Below, in pieces: positions 5,452-12,836 of a stretch of 12,836 nt of DNA (positions are counted from its first letter, which is position 1; the number at the start of each line of letters is the position of its first letter). The stretch lies in contig MGTA01000013.1 of assembly GCA_001799225.1 (NCBI GenBank), positions 3,458-16,293 of the forward strand, written 5' to 3'. The stretch comes from Deltaproteobacteria bacterium RIFOXYD12_FULL_50_9 (GTDB lineage Bacteria > Desulfobacterota > Desulfobulbia > Desulfobulbales > CALZHT01). The notes beneath the pieces were generated by a model. It was not told where the DNA came from, searched no databases, and saw only the letters and a list, made by a program, of their open reading frames with translations. A program made the translations under genes and the position numbers.

Positions 5452-5495
5452 CCACTAATATCAAAACCAAAACCAGGGACACTTCCCGCATTTTT
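5452..5495 (+). repeat. GGGACACTTCC element, copy 2, with weak terminator features
   Basis: CCACTA (5452-5457), a run with AAAACC twice, then AGGGACACTTCC (5475-5486) repeat the element at 3331-3306 in the opposite orientation. GGGA/TCCC can form a 4-bp stem followed by TTTTT (5491-5495), which might weakly terminate transcription of the radical SAM gene. Confidence 0.45.
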
Positions 5496-5534
5496 AATAT
5501 TGTTAATCGCAAGAATGTGCTTTTTATACCGGCA

Positions 5535-5571
5535 GTCGCAAATTGACAAACTGCACGACATTTTTTGCGAC
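5535..5571. repeat. Inverted repeat in a convergent gap
   Basis: GTCGCAAA (5535-5542) and TTTGCGAC (5564-5571) form an 8-bp perfect inverted repeat separated by 21 nt. The gap 5439-5734 lies between converging genes and needs no promoter. Apart from this and the GGGACACTTCC element I see no gene, riboswitch or strong terminator in it. Confidence 0.4.
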
Positions 5572-5734
5572 CTTGTAAGCTTCTTCCGCATCAGACAGGG
5601 TAGGCCGAAAAGGTAAATTTTTTCGGGATTAATTTGCCGAAACTATCCTCCGGGTTGCCTCTGCAAGTGCTATGGTAGTGCTTGTCTGTTCCATTAACGT
5701 CTTCTCTGTTAATAAAATTATTTATAGGGGCTTT

Positions 5735-6508
5735 TTAATTGAAAATGACTACGGCAGTGATGTTGTCTCTGCCGCCCTCGGCATTGGCCCGCTCAATCAA
5801 CTGGGTGGTTGCCGCTGTCGGAGTCGGAGCAGTGGTGATGATTGTATATAATTCGCTATCGTCCAACATCGACCACAGACCATCGGAACAGAGCAAGATT
5901 CTATCGCCTTGGCGGATCGGGTGGCAGTTGTATTCAGGATCTTCCTTGAAGATGTGGCCGATCGCTTTGGTAACTACATTGCGATTTATCATGATTTTTT
6001 CTTTTGTTGAATCAAGGGTGTCGTCCTGCTTGATGGCTGCGATTGCCGTGTGATCATGGGTGATTTGGATAAATTTGCCATCTTGCGCCAGATAGCAGCG
6101 AGTATCGCCGACATGGCAGGTATGAAAGACTCGGTCGCCGATCAGGCAGGCTACCAGGGTACACCCCATGCCCCTGAGGTTGGGGTCGCTGGTCGCCATT
6201 TTGATGACGGTCTCGTTGGCTTGTCTTAAACCTGTGATGAGCGTGTGCTGGATGAATTCTACTGACTTGGTTAATTGTTTGGCAGGGATCTTTGTAAAAA
6301 AGTCGACCAGGGTTTCGATAGCGATTTTGCTGGCTACTTCGCCGGCCTTATGTCCTCCCATGCCATCGGCGACCAGAAAGATCCGTTGGTCGTTCATGAT
6401 GTAATAGGCATCTTCGTTCTGGGTACGGACAAGGCCTTGGTCTGTTTTTCCGGCGCTCAACAACCTTTGACTCTTGTATTTGAAGAACGATTTTAAGAAA
6501 TTTATCAT
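5735..6508 (-). CDS. PP2C-family Ser/Thr protein phosphatase
   Basis: The 257-residue protein is a complete bacterial PP2C (Stp/PrpC type). Metal-binding motifs are in order: TDQGLVRTQNEDA (D33), VADGMGGHKAGE (D48, G49), MGCTLVA, HVGDTRCYL, LCSDGLWSML and GGRDNITAVVI (D248). It removes phosphate from Ser/Thr in a Mn/Mg-dependent reaction. There is no membrane segment, so it is cytoplasmic. It is the last gene of the minus-strand cluster, 37 nt downstream of the kinase, and should reverse the phosphorylation made by that kinase. The start ATG at 6508 has no strong ribosome binding site. An N-terminal extension (MINFLKSFFKYKSQ) precedes the catalytic core and is basic and hydrophobic, perhaps for peripheral membrane or kinase contact. 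Confidence 0.93.
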   Translation of the reverse strand: MINFLKSFFKYKSQRLLSAGKTDQGLVRTQNEDAYYIMNDQRIFLVADGMGGHKAGEVASKIAIETLVDFFTKIPAKQLTKSVEFIQHTLITGLRQANETVIKMATSDPNLRGMGCTLVACLIGDRVFHTCHVGDTRCYLAQDGKFIQITHDHTAIAAIKQDDTLDSTKEKIMINRNVVTKAIGHIFKEDPEYNCHPIRQGDRILLCSDGLWSMLDDSELYTIITTAPTPTAATTQLIERANAEGGRDNITAVVIFN

Positions 6509-6545
6509 GATATATTCTTTTGGTTTAGGTTAGTTGGCAATCGCT

Positions 6546-9011
6546 TTACTTGAAACGTAAGCGGTAGATGATGATCCACAGCAGAATGGCACCATCCATT
6601 CTGCCGGCAAGAAAGGTGTGAGGTCTGGGGCCAGGCGCCAGACTGACGATGCCACTGCCTCTGCCGTCCAGGATAAGTCGGCAGGAGTCGTCTTCGCTGT
6701 TCCAGATTTTTATGGTATCGTCAACGCATCCTGTAATTATAGTGTTTCTGTCCGGCAGCAGCAAGGTGGAAGTGACGGCTTCTTCGTGGGCTTTAAAAGA
6801 GTTTTGTTGCATGCCGCTGCTGGTTTTCCAGGTTTTAACCATAAAATCTTTCGCGCATGAGATGAAAATGTTGCCATCCTGGCAAGCGGAGAGCGAGGTT
6901 AGAGGCTTGTTGTGGGCCTCGATGATTTGCCGGCATTGATATTTTCCCAGTTCCCAGATCCGGATGTTGCCGTCATCGCTGGCCGTAGCCATGTCCAATT
7001 TTTGATTGAGAAAAATAATGGAACGGAGTGCTCCTCCCTCCTTGACCGAAATTGGCTGCGTTTTTTTTGAGAAGATACCGTGCATCATCAGTTTGCCTTC
7101 GGCATCACCGGAAACAAGCCAATGGTTGTCAGGACTGAAGGTGAGAGCAGTGATCGGGGCCTGGTGTTGGAATTCAAACGGCAGGCTGCGGCCGAGTTTG
7201 AAGGACCAGAGGGAAATTTTGCCGTCAGCGGTCCCGAATGCCAGACGCTCGCCGTCAGGGTTTACGGCCAGGGCGCCCACGGACAGCCCATTATTGCCAA
7301 GGATTTGTGGTTCGAGGTGAGTCCCGAGATTTTGAATAATGACTCGACCGTCCGGGCCGGCAGAAACCACGATTGATGACCCGGGCACATGGGCGAGGCA
7401 GGTGGCTGGACAGCCCGTGGCCGGCAGGGTCAGAAAGCGCTGGCCACCGATTACCTTATCTTTATCGGCCAGGCGGATTAGTTGTTCATAAATTTTATTT
7501 AACAGCATATCCTTTTTAAACCCGTTATTCTCCCAGGCTTTAATCAGGACATTGTAGCACTCGCCAAAACGGTTGTTCTGGAAATGATTTTGTATACTCC
7601 GTTCAATTGACTGATAAAGTTGACCATCTCTAAAGACCTCCAACGAGACCTTGGGTGAACAGAGCCGAAATTCCGGAAAATGAGGCGGTTCTGTGGCCTG
7701 GCCTCTCTCTTTTGCTTTGATCTCCTTGTTGAGCTCCGCCTCAAAATCCTTAAATATGGTGGCATGCGGCAGGCGTTGTCTGGTGGCTATAACCTGTCTG
7801 AGCAGGCGGATTAGGCTGGTTGTCCCTTCGCGCCATTTAAGGAGAAGGAGGTTGTATATCGCCTCCGGCAGGACATCGTTGATCTCGAGGGCGTGGCTGA
7901 GGCAGGTTGCCGCTTCTTTAGTTTTGCCGAGTTCGAAGAGCGAAACCGCCCGGTTGTTTAAACTGTCGGCGCGCAGATCAACATTGGTCAGCAGGGCAAA
8001 TGGGCAGGTAACCTTGAAGATATCGACATAGGCATCATTTAAGGCCTTGCGCAGGATAGTGAAATTGGCGAAGCGATCAACCGGGGAGAAGGCCACGCAC
8101 TCTTTAAGCAGGTTAACCAGGCTCTTTGGAAATTCAACTGACGGGTTGATGGGAATCGGTTCGGGTATCTCCTGAAAGATCGAATTTTTTTTGAAGGGTT
8201 TCTTGCCACATAACATCAACCACAGACAGAGACCAAAAGAGAAGATATCCGTGCGCTGATCGACATTGTGGGCGTCACGGAACTGTTCCGGCGATGCAAA
8301 GCCCGGAGTACCTCGAAAACCAATGGTTGCCTCTTCGTCCCCATCATCCTTGGCCAGCGGGAAATTATCATGCAGCTTTTCACTGAGCTCCTTTTTGTTA
8401 AGAAGAATGCCGAAATCGGTGATTTTAAGCAGTGCGCTTTTGGTGACTAGAATATTCTGGGGTTTAATGTCTCGGTGGATTATCCCCTTGGCATGGGTAT
8501 ATTCCATGCCGTGACAGAATTGGATAGCCAGAGAGAGGGCAGTGCGGAGATCGCGGCATTTCCCGCCCTTGATCCACTCATCCAGGCTACCGCCGTCTAT
8601 ATATTCGATGAAGAGGTGCGGGACTCCGGAGAGTGCCAGAACATAAAAACAGGAGGCGATATTCGGGTGCATGCCCATCTTGATCCAGCCGTTAGCCTCC
8701 TGCAGGATGCGTTTCATGCCCTCCCGGTCCTCAAGAACCTCATGCCGCGGTGATTTTATTGCGATTTTTATTCCCCAGCCCATGTGATCGCATATATAGA
8801 CCTTGCCCATGGAGCCGCTCATCACTTTTTCGACGCGGTATCTGCCCATGATGATATCGCCGGGTTGCCACTCGGTGACGAGGTTTTTGGACTGAGTTGA
8901 CGAATGACTGCGCATAAGCGCGGCAAGATCGATGCCCGGGGTGTCGTGAGCCGATTCGACAAAGGCATCCATACCGATTTTTTTCAGTTTACTGAGGATA
9001 CGATCAAACAT
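6546..9011 (-). CDS. Ser/Thr protein kinase with TPR-like linker and C-terminal WD40 propeller
   Basis: The 821-residue protein has an N-terminal Hanks-type kinase domain at about 55-330. The glycine loop VMSGSMGKVY has Met where the first Gly is usual. K86 (AIK) and E105 supply the ATP salt bridge. HRDIKPQN spans 179-186, with D181 catalytic. DFG is 199-201 and FASPE 238-242. Residues about 350-385 look like a TPR hairpin (NNRAVSLFELGKTKEAATCL). From about 535 to the end there are WD40 repeats, for example SVGALAVNPDGERLAFGTADGKISLW and TSTLLLPDRNTIITGCVDDTIKIW. No transmembrane helix is seen, so this is a soluble kinase whose propeller probably docks partners or senses a ligand. It starts 9 nt after the FHA gene without a clear ribosome binding site, suggesting coupling. 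It presumably phosphorylates the FHA protein, and the adjacent PP2C opposes it. Confidence 0.92.
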   Translation of the reverse strand: MFDRILSKLKKIGMDAFVESAHDTPGIDLAALMRSHSSTQSKNLVTEWQPGDIIMGRYRVEKVMSGSMGKVYICDHMGWGIKIAIKSPRHEVLEDREGMKRILQEANGWIKMGMHPNIASCFYVLALSGVPHLFIEYIDGGSLDEWIKGGKCRDLRTALSLAIQFCHGMEYTHAKGIIHRDIKPQNILVTKSALLKITDFGILLNKKELSEKLHDNFPLAKDDGDEEATIGFRGTPGFASPEQFRDAHNVDQRTDIFSFGLCLWLMLCGKKPFKKNSIFQEIPEPIPINPSVEFPKSLVNLLKECVAFSPVDRFANFTILRKALNDAYVDIFKVTCPFALLTNVDLRADSLNNRAVSLFELGKTKEAATCLSHALEINDVLPEAIYNLLLLKWREGTTSLIRLLRQVIATRQRLPHATIFKDFEAELNKEIKAKERGQATEPPHFPEFRLCSPKVSLEVFRDGQLYQSIERSIQNHFQNNRFGECYNVLIKAWENNGFKKDMLLNKIYEQLIRLADKDKVIGGQRFLTLPATGCPATCLAHVPGSSIVVSAGPDGRVIIQNLGTHLEPQILGNNGLSVGALAVNPDGERLAFGTADGKISLWSFKLGRSLPFEFQHQAPITALTFSPDNHWLVSGDAEGKLMMHGIFSKKTQPISVKEGGALRSIIFLNQKLDMATASDDGNIRIWELGKYQCRQIIEAHNKPLTSLSACQDGNIFISCAKDFMVKTWKTSSGMQQNSFKAHEEAVTSTLLLPDRNTIITGCVDDTIKIWNSEDDSCRLILDGRGSGIVSLAPGPRPHTFLAGRMDGAILLWIIIYRLRFK

Positions 9012-9020
9012 GCCGTTCTA

Positions 9021-9734
9021 TCAGCCGAACCGGATTTTTGTACTGCTTATCTGAATAACATCGCCTTTGTGCAGGTGTTGTTCGGAGTCGATTTTTAGGC
9101 CGTTGAGCTTAGTTTTCGACCAGCTTTTTTGCGGGACGATTAAATAGCTGTCGTCGCGCTTGATGATGTAGCACTGAGCTTGCGCGACAAAAAAGCCTGG
9201 AATAACCAGGTCGCAGCTGCTGTTTTTGCCGAGTTTTATGCTGGTTTTGCCATCCAGAGAGACCTGGCCAGGGGTTGCTTCGCCTTCAAGTAGAGTCAGC
9301 ATGTTTTGCGGTTTGTTTTGCACGGATCGATCTCTGATCCCGGTCGCGGCGGCCGGCGCGCTCTTTGAGGTGACAAAAATGGTTTCGTCGTCTTTATCCA
9401 TGCTGACCGATACCGAGGAGGTGGTCGAGCTCTTGCCCTGAGCAGCTTCAGCCGGTGTCATTGTAAATTTGCCGATCATTATCTCATCGGTAGGGGCAAT
9501 CGGCACTGCAGCTTTGACTTTTTTACCGTTGACAAAGGTGCCGTTCAGGCTGCCGAGATCGGCAAGAAAGTAGACTCCGCTATTAAGCTCTAATTCCGAA
9601 TGCTTTCTTGAAACGGCAGTGTTGTCGATGATCACATCCGCATCACTGCCGCGCCCGATGGTTAAGCGATCCCCTTCGTTAATAGTAAACTGTTTGATAA
9701 TTTTGTTATTGAGCATGATTGTCCAGTCTGCCAT
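9021..9734 (-). CDS. Tandem FHA-domain protein, second domain degenerate
   Basis: The 237-residue protein has an N-terminal FHA domain at about 5-95 with all phosphothreonine-binding residues: GRGS (R28), SRKHS (S42, R43, H45) and LGSLNGTFVNG (N64). A Ser/Thr/Asp-rich linker, about 98-140, contains DDETIFVTS with T118, which resembles kinase target sites ahead of FHA domains in GarA/OdhI-type proteins. Residues about 145-237 are a second FHA fold in which LGKNS replaces GRxx and VAQAQCY replaces SRxH, so it should not bind phosphothreonine. The start is ATG 9734, because AGGAG lies 7 nt upstream; an in-frame TTG at 9755 has no support. First gene of the cluster, it probably recruits phosphorylated partners and is itself a kinase substrate. 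Confidence 0.9.
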   Translation of the reverse strand: MADWTIMLNNKIIKQFTINEGDRLTIGRGSDADVIIDNTAVSRKHSELELNSGVYFLADLGSLNGTFVNGKKVKAAVPIAPTDEIMIGKFTMTPAEAAQGKSSTTSSVSVSMDKDDETIFVTSKSAPAAATGIRDRSVQNKPQNMLTLLEGEATPGQVSLDGKTSIKLGKNSSCDLVIPGFFVAQAQCYIIKRDDSYLIVPQKSWSKTKLNGLKIDSEQHLHKGDVIQISSTKIRFG

Positions 9735-9955
9735 AGTTTCTCTCCTGACTGTCAATTTACTTTTTTATAGGTTCATGAATATGGTTAAATTATTGTGTCC
9801 GCACCTTGCGTACAAAGAGATTAACAAATTTTCAGCCATCTCAGAAGAAATATATCGCTTATCGTGGACATTTTATTAATAAAATAGTAACTGTTGAGGT
9901 TTTAAGCGAGTAGCAGCCTGAACAACCTGAGTGATTATGCGTATTCTAATAAAAT
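9735..9955. promoter_or_regulatory. Divergent intergenic region with a perfect 16-bp palindrome
   Basis: This 221-bp AT-rich gap must hold promoters for the FHA-kinase-phosphatase cluster on the minus strand and for the HDOD gene on the plus strand. ATTTTATT/AATAAAAT (9870-9885) is a perfect palindrome and a candidate operator or shared control site. I find no convincing -35/-10 pair in either direction; TATTCTAAT near 9941 is only a weak -10 candidate for the HDOD gene. No other gene is seen. Confidence 0.45.
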
Positions 9956-11536
9956 ATGGTGATGCAATCAATGAGTGATTCATTTCAAGATGCATCGGAA
10001 AGACTCTCGGAGGTTTTCGCCAGGATAAACATGAGCGAACTTCCGGCCATGTCTTCACACGTCCGGGAGTTGATCAGTCTAACAAGTGATGGCCGGAGCA
10101 GCGCCAATGAATTGGCCGAGATTATCCTCAAGGACTACTCACTATCCAATAAGGTGCTGCAGGTCGTAAATTCCGCTTTTTACGCACTGCCGCAGCCGGT
10201 TACCTCGATTACCCGAGCTATCACTCACCTGGGATTTGACGCCATCCGCGATCTTGCTCTGCCGATTGCTCTGTTTGAGAATTTTGTCAAGTCCGGGGTT
10301 GAGAAGGAAGGGATCACCAAAATTTTGAGCTCATCTTTTTTGAGTGCTCTGTTCGCCCGTGGGTTGGTCCAGCGTAAAGGCCTCAAGCTTGCGGCCGAGG
10401 AAGTCTTTATCTGTGCTCTGTTTCGTAATCTCGGCAAGATGATCATCTGCATCTATTTTCCGGATATGTACAGAGATATTGAAAACAAAATGGCGCGGGG
10501 TATGACTGAGGATGAGGCTACCCAGGTCGTCTTTGAAGGACTAACGCTTTCCCAGGTCGGCATAGAGGTCGCAAGGTTCTGGAATCTCTCAGACAAGATC
10601 GTTGTTTCCATGACACCTGACCCTCCACCGCCGGAGGCTATCAGTGAAGAGCTTGGCCTTCTGAACAACCTGGCCGACTATGCGAATCGGCTTGTCGAGG
10701 CTATAGCCCGAGAACTTGATGCCCAGCCGATTATGGAGAAGTATGACGAACTTTTTTCACTCAATAATGACGATCTGATTAATCTGTTGAAGTCAAGCAT
10801 GCAGGCTGCCGAGGGTTTTTCAAGCCCGATCCGTTACGGATTGGGCAAGCTCAAGATGGTTAATCGAATTATGATGTTTGAAAATGCTCTGAAAAGTCTT
10901 GGAGCCAAAACCGTCGGCAAGTCTGAATCAGAATCTGATCTCGAATCGCAATTGCCTGCAGAATTAGGCACCCAAGGCGGAGAACCTGATGTAAGTTCAA
11001 CGCTTGCCGGCTTGGAAGAGAAATTTGAATATTTCATGGCTAAGATGACGGAGATCGTGGCCATCGGCGGATATAATCTCAATGACTTTTATCAAAAAGT
11101 TCTGGAGGGCTTTGGTCAGGTCATAGGTGTTGACTATGCTGTTCTGGCTCTGATCAAGGTTCATTCAACCCGGGTGTCGTTAGTCGGTAAGCTGGGATAT
11201 GGCGAACTGCCGGCCATAATGGCCGGCGATTTCCGGCACGATATCTATTCCCCCATGCAAGGGATTAATCCTGTTTATGTCATACCCAGGGCGCTCAAGA
11301 CGTGTAAGGATTTAGCTATTCCGGCCAATACCCAGAATGTTTTTCCTGCAGATCTCGATGCTTTTGTCAAGAACCGCCATGTCTATCTGCTGCCCATCTG
11401 TATCAATATGAAACCGGTCGGTCTTTTTTTTCTCACTCGACGGATGGAGTTGCCGCGGCTGAATAATCAACAACTCAAGGCTGCCCGGCATTTTCGTGAT
11501 CTGGCGGTTACCGCTATCCGGAAGAAACATGAGTAG
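9956..11536 (+). CDS. HDOD-domain signalling protein with C-terminal GAF domain
   Basis: The 526-residue protein has an HDOD domain at about 22-230: ELPAMSSHVRELISL, ANELAEIILKDYSLSNKVLQVVNSAFY, SITRAITHLGFDAIRDLAL and the segment ALFRNLGKMII. In the last, the catalytic His-Asp of true HD hydrolases is replaced by Arg-Asn, as expected for this non-enzymatic family. A Ser/Glu-rich linker at about 325-350 joins it to a GAF-like domain (about 360-520) with YQKVLEGFGQVIGVDYAVLALI and YLLPICINMKPVGLFFL. HDOD proteins are regulatory, often linked to c-di-GMP, motility or stress; the ligand here is unknown. Three in-frame starts exist: ATG 9956, 9962 and 9971. None has a strong site, though GGTGA (9958-9962) is spaced suitably for 9971. 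The gene stops 18 bp short of the convergent protease gene. Confidence 0.87.
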   Translation: MVMQSMSDSFQDASERLSEVFARINMSELPAMSSHVRELISLTSDGRSSANELAEIILKDYSLSNKVLQVVNSAFYALPQPVTSITRAITHLGFDAIRDLALPIALFENFVKSGVEKEGITKILSSSFLSALFARGLVQRKGLKLAAEEVFICALFRNLGKMIICIYFPDMYRDIENKMARGMTEDEATQVVFEGLTLSQVGIEVARFWNLSDKIVVSMTPDPPPPEAISEELGLLNNLADYANRLVEAIARELDAQPIMEKYDELFSLNNDDLINLLKSSMQAAEGFSSPIRYGLGKLKMVNRIMMFENALKSLGAKTVGKSESESDLESQLPAELGTQGGEPDVSSTLAGLEEKFEYFMAKMTEIVAIGGYNLNDFYQKVLEGFGQVIGVDYAVLALIKVHSTRVSLVGKLGYGELPAIMAGDFRHDIYSPMQGINPVYVIPRALKTCKDLAIPANTQNVFPADLDAFVKNRHVYLLPICINMKPVGLFFLTRRMELPRLNNQQLKAARHFRDLAVTAIRKKHE

Positions 11537-11554
11537 AAAACGCGGTGGTCAGCT

Positions 11555-12836
11555 TTAAACCTTTTCTATACGATTGATCGTGGCGAGAATGACCTCTGCC
11601 TGAATGCGGATGGGGTCGCCGGCCGGCAGGGCCTTGATTGTCTGTTTGAGATGGAATTTTGCGTTGCCGGGATCGCCCTTATACCAGAAAAAAAGGCCGA
11701 GGTGATAATAGGATTGCGGTTTATTGCCCTGAGCATCCATGATCTGGCCGATCTGATAGTGCAGCCGCGGGCTGGTTGGTTGAACCGGAAGGAGTTCTTC
11801 ATAGAGGGCAAGCGCTGCTTTGGCATCGCCCTGCTGCTCAAGAACGCGGGCCAGATTAAAAGTGATGTAACTATTGTCCGGATCAGCGGCTTTTGCTCTT
11901 TCAAAGGTTTTTTGGGCCTCTTCGAATTTGCCTTCCTGGAAAAGGAGGTTGCCTAGATCGGCAAGCAGGAGGGGACGGTCCTGGAAAACCGTCATGGTCT
12001 CAGAGAGTGCCTGTCTGGCCCTTGGGTAATCAGCAGTGGAGGAGTAGACCTGGAAAAGGCCGTAATAGGCCATGGCCTTTGTTGTTTGATCTGCTCCTTC
12101 AGTTGTCGTGACCTTGAGATAGCGGGGGATGAGGCTGGCCGGGTCTTTACTGTAGGCGAGGATCCGGCGTTTGATCCGGTTAAATGCAAATTGATCGGTG
12201 ATCGGGTAGTTTGTTGTCTTCTTGGAGATGAGCAGGTCCTGAATATAACCTTGACGAGCTGCCGGTTCCGGGTGGGAGAGCAGGTATGGGGGGACGGCGC
12301 CCATCTTGTACTGGCTGATTTTCCGCATTTTTTCAAACATTGATATCATGGAAACGGGGTCACGGTTCATGGCCTGCATCGAGTTAAAGGCCAGGCGGTC
12401 GGCCTCTTCTTCGTTCTGGCGGCTGTAATAGAGTCCTGCCGAGGCATTGGCAGCCAGCGAGCCGGTGATCAGCGCGCCGGCTAAAGGACCACCGCCCATG
12501 GCAATGCCGGCAAGGATCATGGCTGCCGTGCCGATTGATATCTTTGACGACTTTTCAATTTGTTCGGCAATATGGCGGCTGGCAACATGACCGATCTCAT
12601 GGGCGATGACGCTGACCAGTTCGTCTTCGCTCTCGGTTACCTCGATCAGGCCGGAATGGATAAAAATCAGCCCGGACGGCGCGGCAAAGGCGTTAAATTC
12701 TTTATTGCTTATCACAAAGAACTGGTAGTCAAAATACTCAGGAGAACCGCTTGTTTTAAGGATCTGGCGGCCAAGCCGGTTGATGTACTGGACGATATCC
12801 GGGTCATCAAGGAGGAGCTCGCTCTGGCGGATCAGG
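11555..12836 (-). CDS. BepA-like M48 metalloprotease with TPR domain (partial, N-terminus off the edge)
   Basis: The frame stays open to the right edge, so the start and any signal peptide lie outside the window; 427 residues are visible. The protein opens with SELLLDDPDIVQYINRLGRQ and YQFFVISNKEFNAFAAPSG, the typical approach to the M48 active site. HEIGH is encoded at 12601-12587 and provides two zinc ligands and the catalytic Glu; the third ligand is in NEEEADRLA. A glycine/alanine-rich segment between them is typical of BepA/YfgC proteins. The C-terminal part holds TPR motifs, for example LADLGNLLFQEGKFEEAQKTFERAKAADPDN. Known relatives are periplasmic proteases and chaperones that act on misassembled outer-membrane proteins, implying a Gram-negative host. 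The GTG at 12715 is internal, not the start. Its link to the neighbouring signalling genes is only positional. Confidence 0.92.
   Translation of the reverse strand, partial: LIRQSELLLDDPDIVQYINRLGRQILKTSGSPEYFDYQFFVISNKEFNAFAAPSGLIFIHSGLIEVTESEDELVSVIAHEIGHVASRHIAEQIEKSSKISIGTAAMILAGIAMGGGPLAGALITGSLAANASAGLYYSRQNEEEADRLAFNSMQAMNRDPVSMISMFEKMRKISQYKMGAVPPYLLSHPEPAARQGYIQDLLISKKTTNYPITDQFAFNRIKRRILAYSKDPASLIPRYLKVTTTEGADQTTKAMAYYGLFQVYSSTADYPRARQALSETMTVFQDRPLLLADLGNLLFQEGKFEEAQKTFERAKAADPDNSYITFNLARVLEQQGDAKAALALYEELLPVQPTSPRLHYQIGQIMDAQGNKPQSYYHLGLFFWYKGDPGNAKFHLKQTIKALPAGDPIRIQAEVILATINRIEKV

Noticed and set aside
5590..5662. Possible c-di-GMP-I (GEMM) riboswitch, because of CCGGGTTGCC near 5650
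   Set aside because: The other conserved blocks of that motif (GCAAACC, GAAA, GACGCAAAGC) are absent, and the position downstream of converging genes makes no regulatory sense.
5629..5694. Short minus-strand frame encoding a 21-residue peptide (starts MEQTSTTIALAEATRR)
   Set aside because: There is no clear ribosome binding site, no promoter and no context. A frame this short in a 296-bp gap is expected by chance.
7006..8753. Several plus-strand open frames of 80-112 codons opposite the kinase gene
   Set aside because: They are complementary-strand shadows of a well-supported kinase-WD40 gene and carry no recognisable domains or start signals.
5735..9734. Assignment of the FHA-kinase-phosphatase cluster to type VI secretion
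   Set aside because: No structural secretion gene lies in the window and the kinase lacks a membrane segment, so gene trio alone is not enough.

Overview
The window joins two unlike parts. Positions 1 to about 4020 are an AT-richer accessory stretch of small genes, toxin-antitoxin modules, attC-like integron recombination sites and two 5' fragments of a group II intron. Positions about 4160 to 12836 look like ordinary chromosome with higher GC: a radical SAM protein, a phosphatase/kinase/FHA signalling cluster, an HDOD-GAF regulator and a BepA-like M48 protease. The protein families suggest a Gram-negative bacterium, possibly Desulfobacterota (deltaproteobacteria in the old sense). That placement is an impression from family content, not a computed result.

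Layout of the accessory part: an attC-like site (8-97); a zinc-finger/TPR protein gene (112-1059); an attC left arm (1070-1088) running straight into about 660 bp of group II intron 5' sequence (1089 to about 1740); a nucleotidyltransferase gene with a 63-residue partner (1755-2470); a higBA module with its own promoter and operator (2563-3202); a second attC-like left arm joined to a second, 68-bp copy of the intron 5' end (3210-3296); a hairpin terminator; a ParD-like/RelE-like module (3417-3926); and a last attC-like site (3934-4021). No integron integrase, intron-encoded protein or intron domain V is visible. I read this as a section of a cassette array, or its decayed remains, with intron fragments lodged at the same offset in two attC arms.

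Layout of the backbone part: a B12-binding-type/radical SAM gene (4164-5438, + strand), preceded by a possible gene remnant overlapping its start. It converges on a minus-strand cluster transcribed in the order FHA protein, Ser/Thr kinase with TPR and WD40 parts, PP2C phosphatase (9734 down to 5735). These three should form a reversible phosphorylation circuit: kinase as writer, FHA protein as phosphothreonine reader and probable substrate, PP2C as eraser. An HDOD-GAF regulator (9956-11536) is divergent from FHA across a 221-bp gap containing a perfect 16-bp palindrome. It converges, 18 bp away, on a BepA-like M48 metalloprotease gene that runs off the right edge.

The part most worth a second look is 1070-3300: two partial group II intron copies abutting attC-like arms at identical spacing, with the longer copy ending at the ribosome binding site of a nucleotidyltransferase gene.
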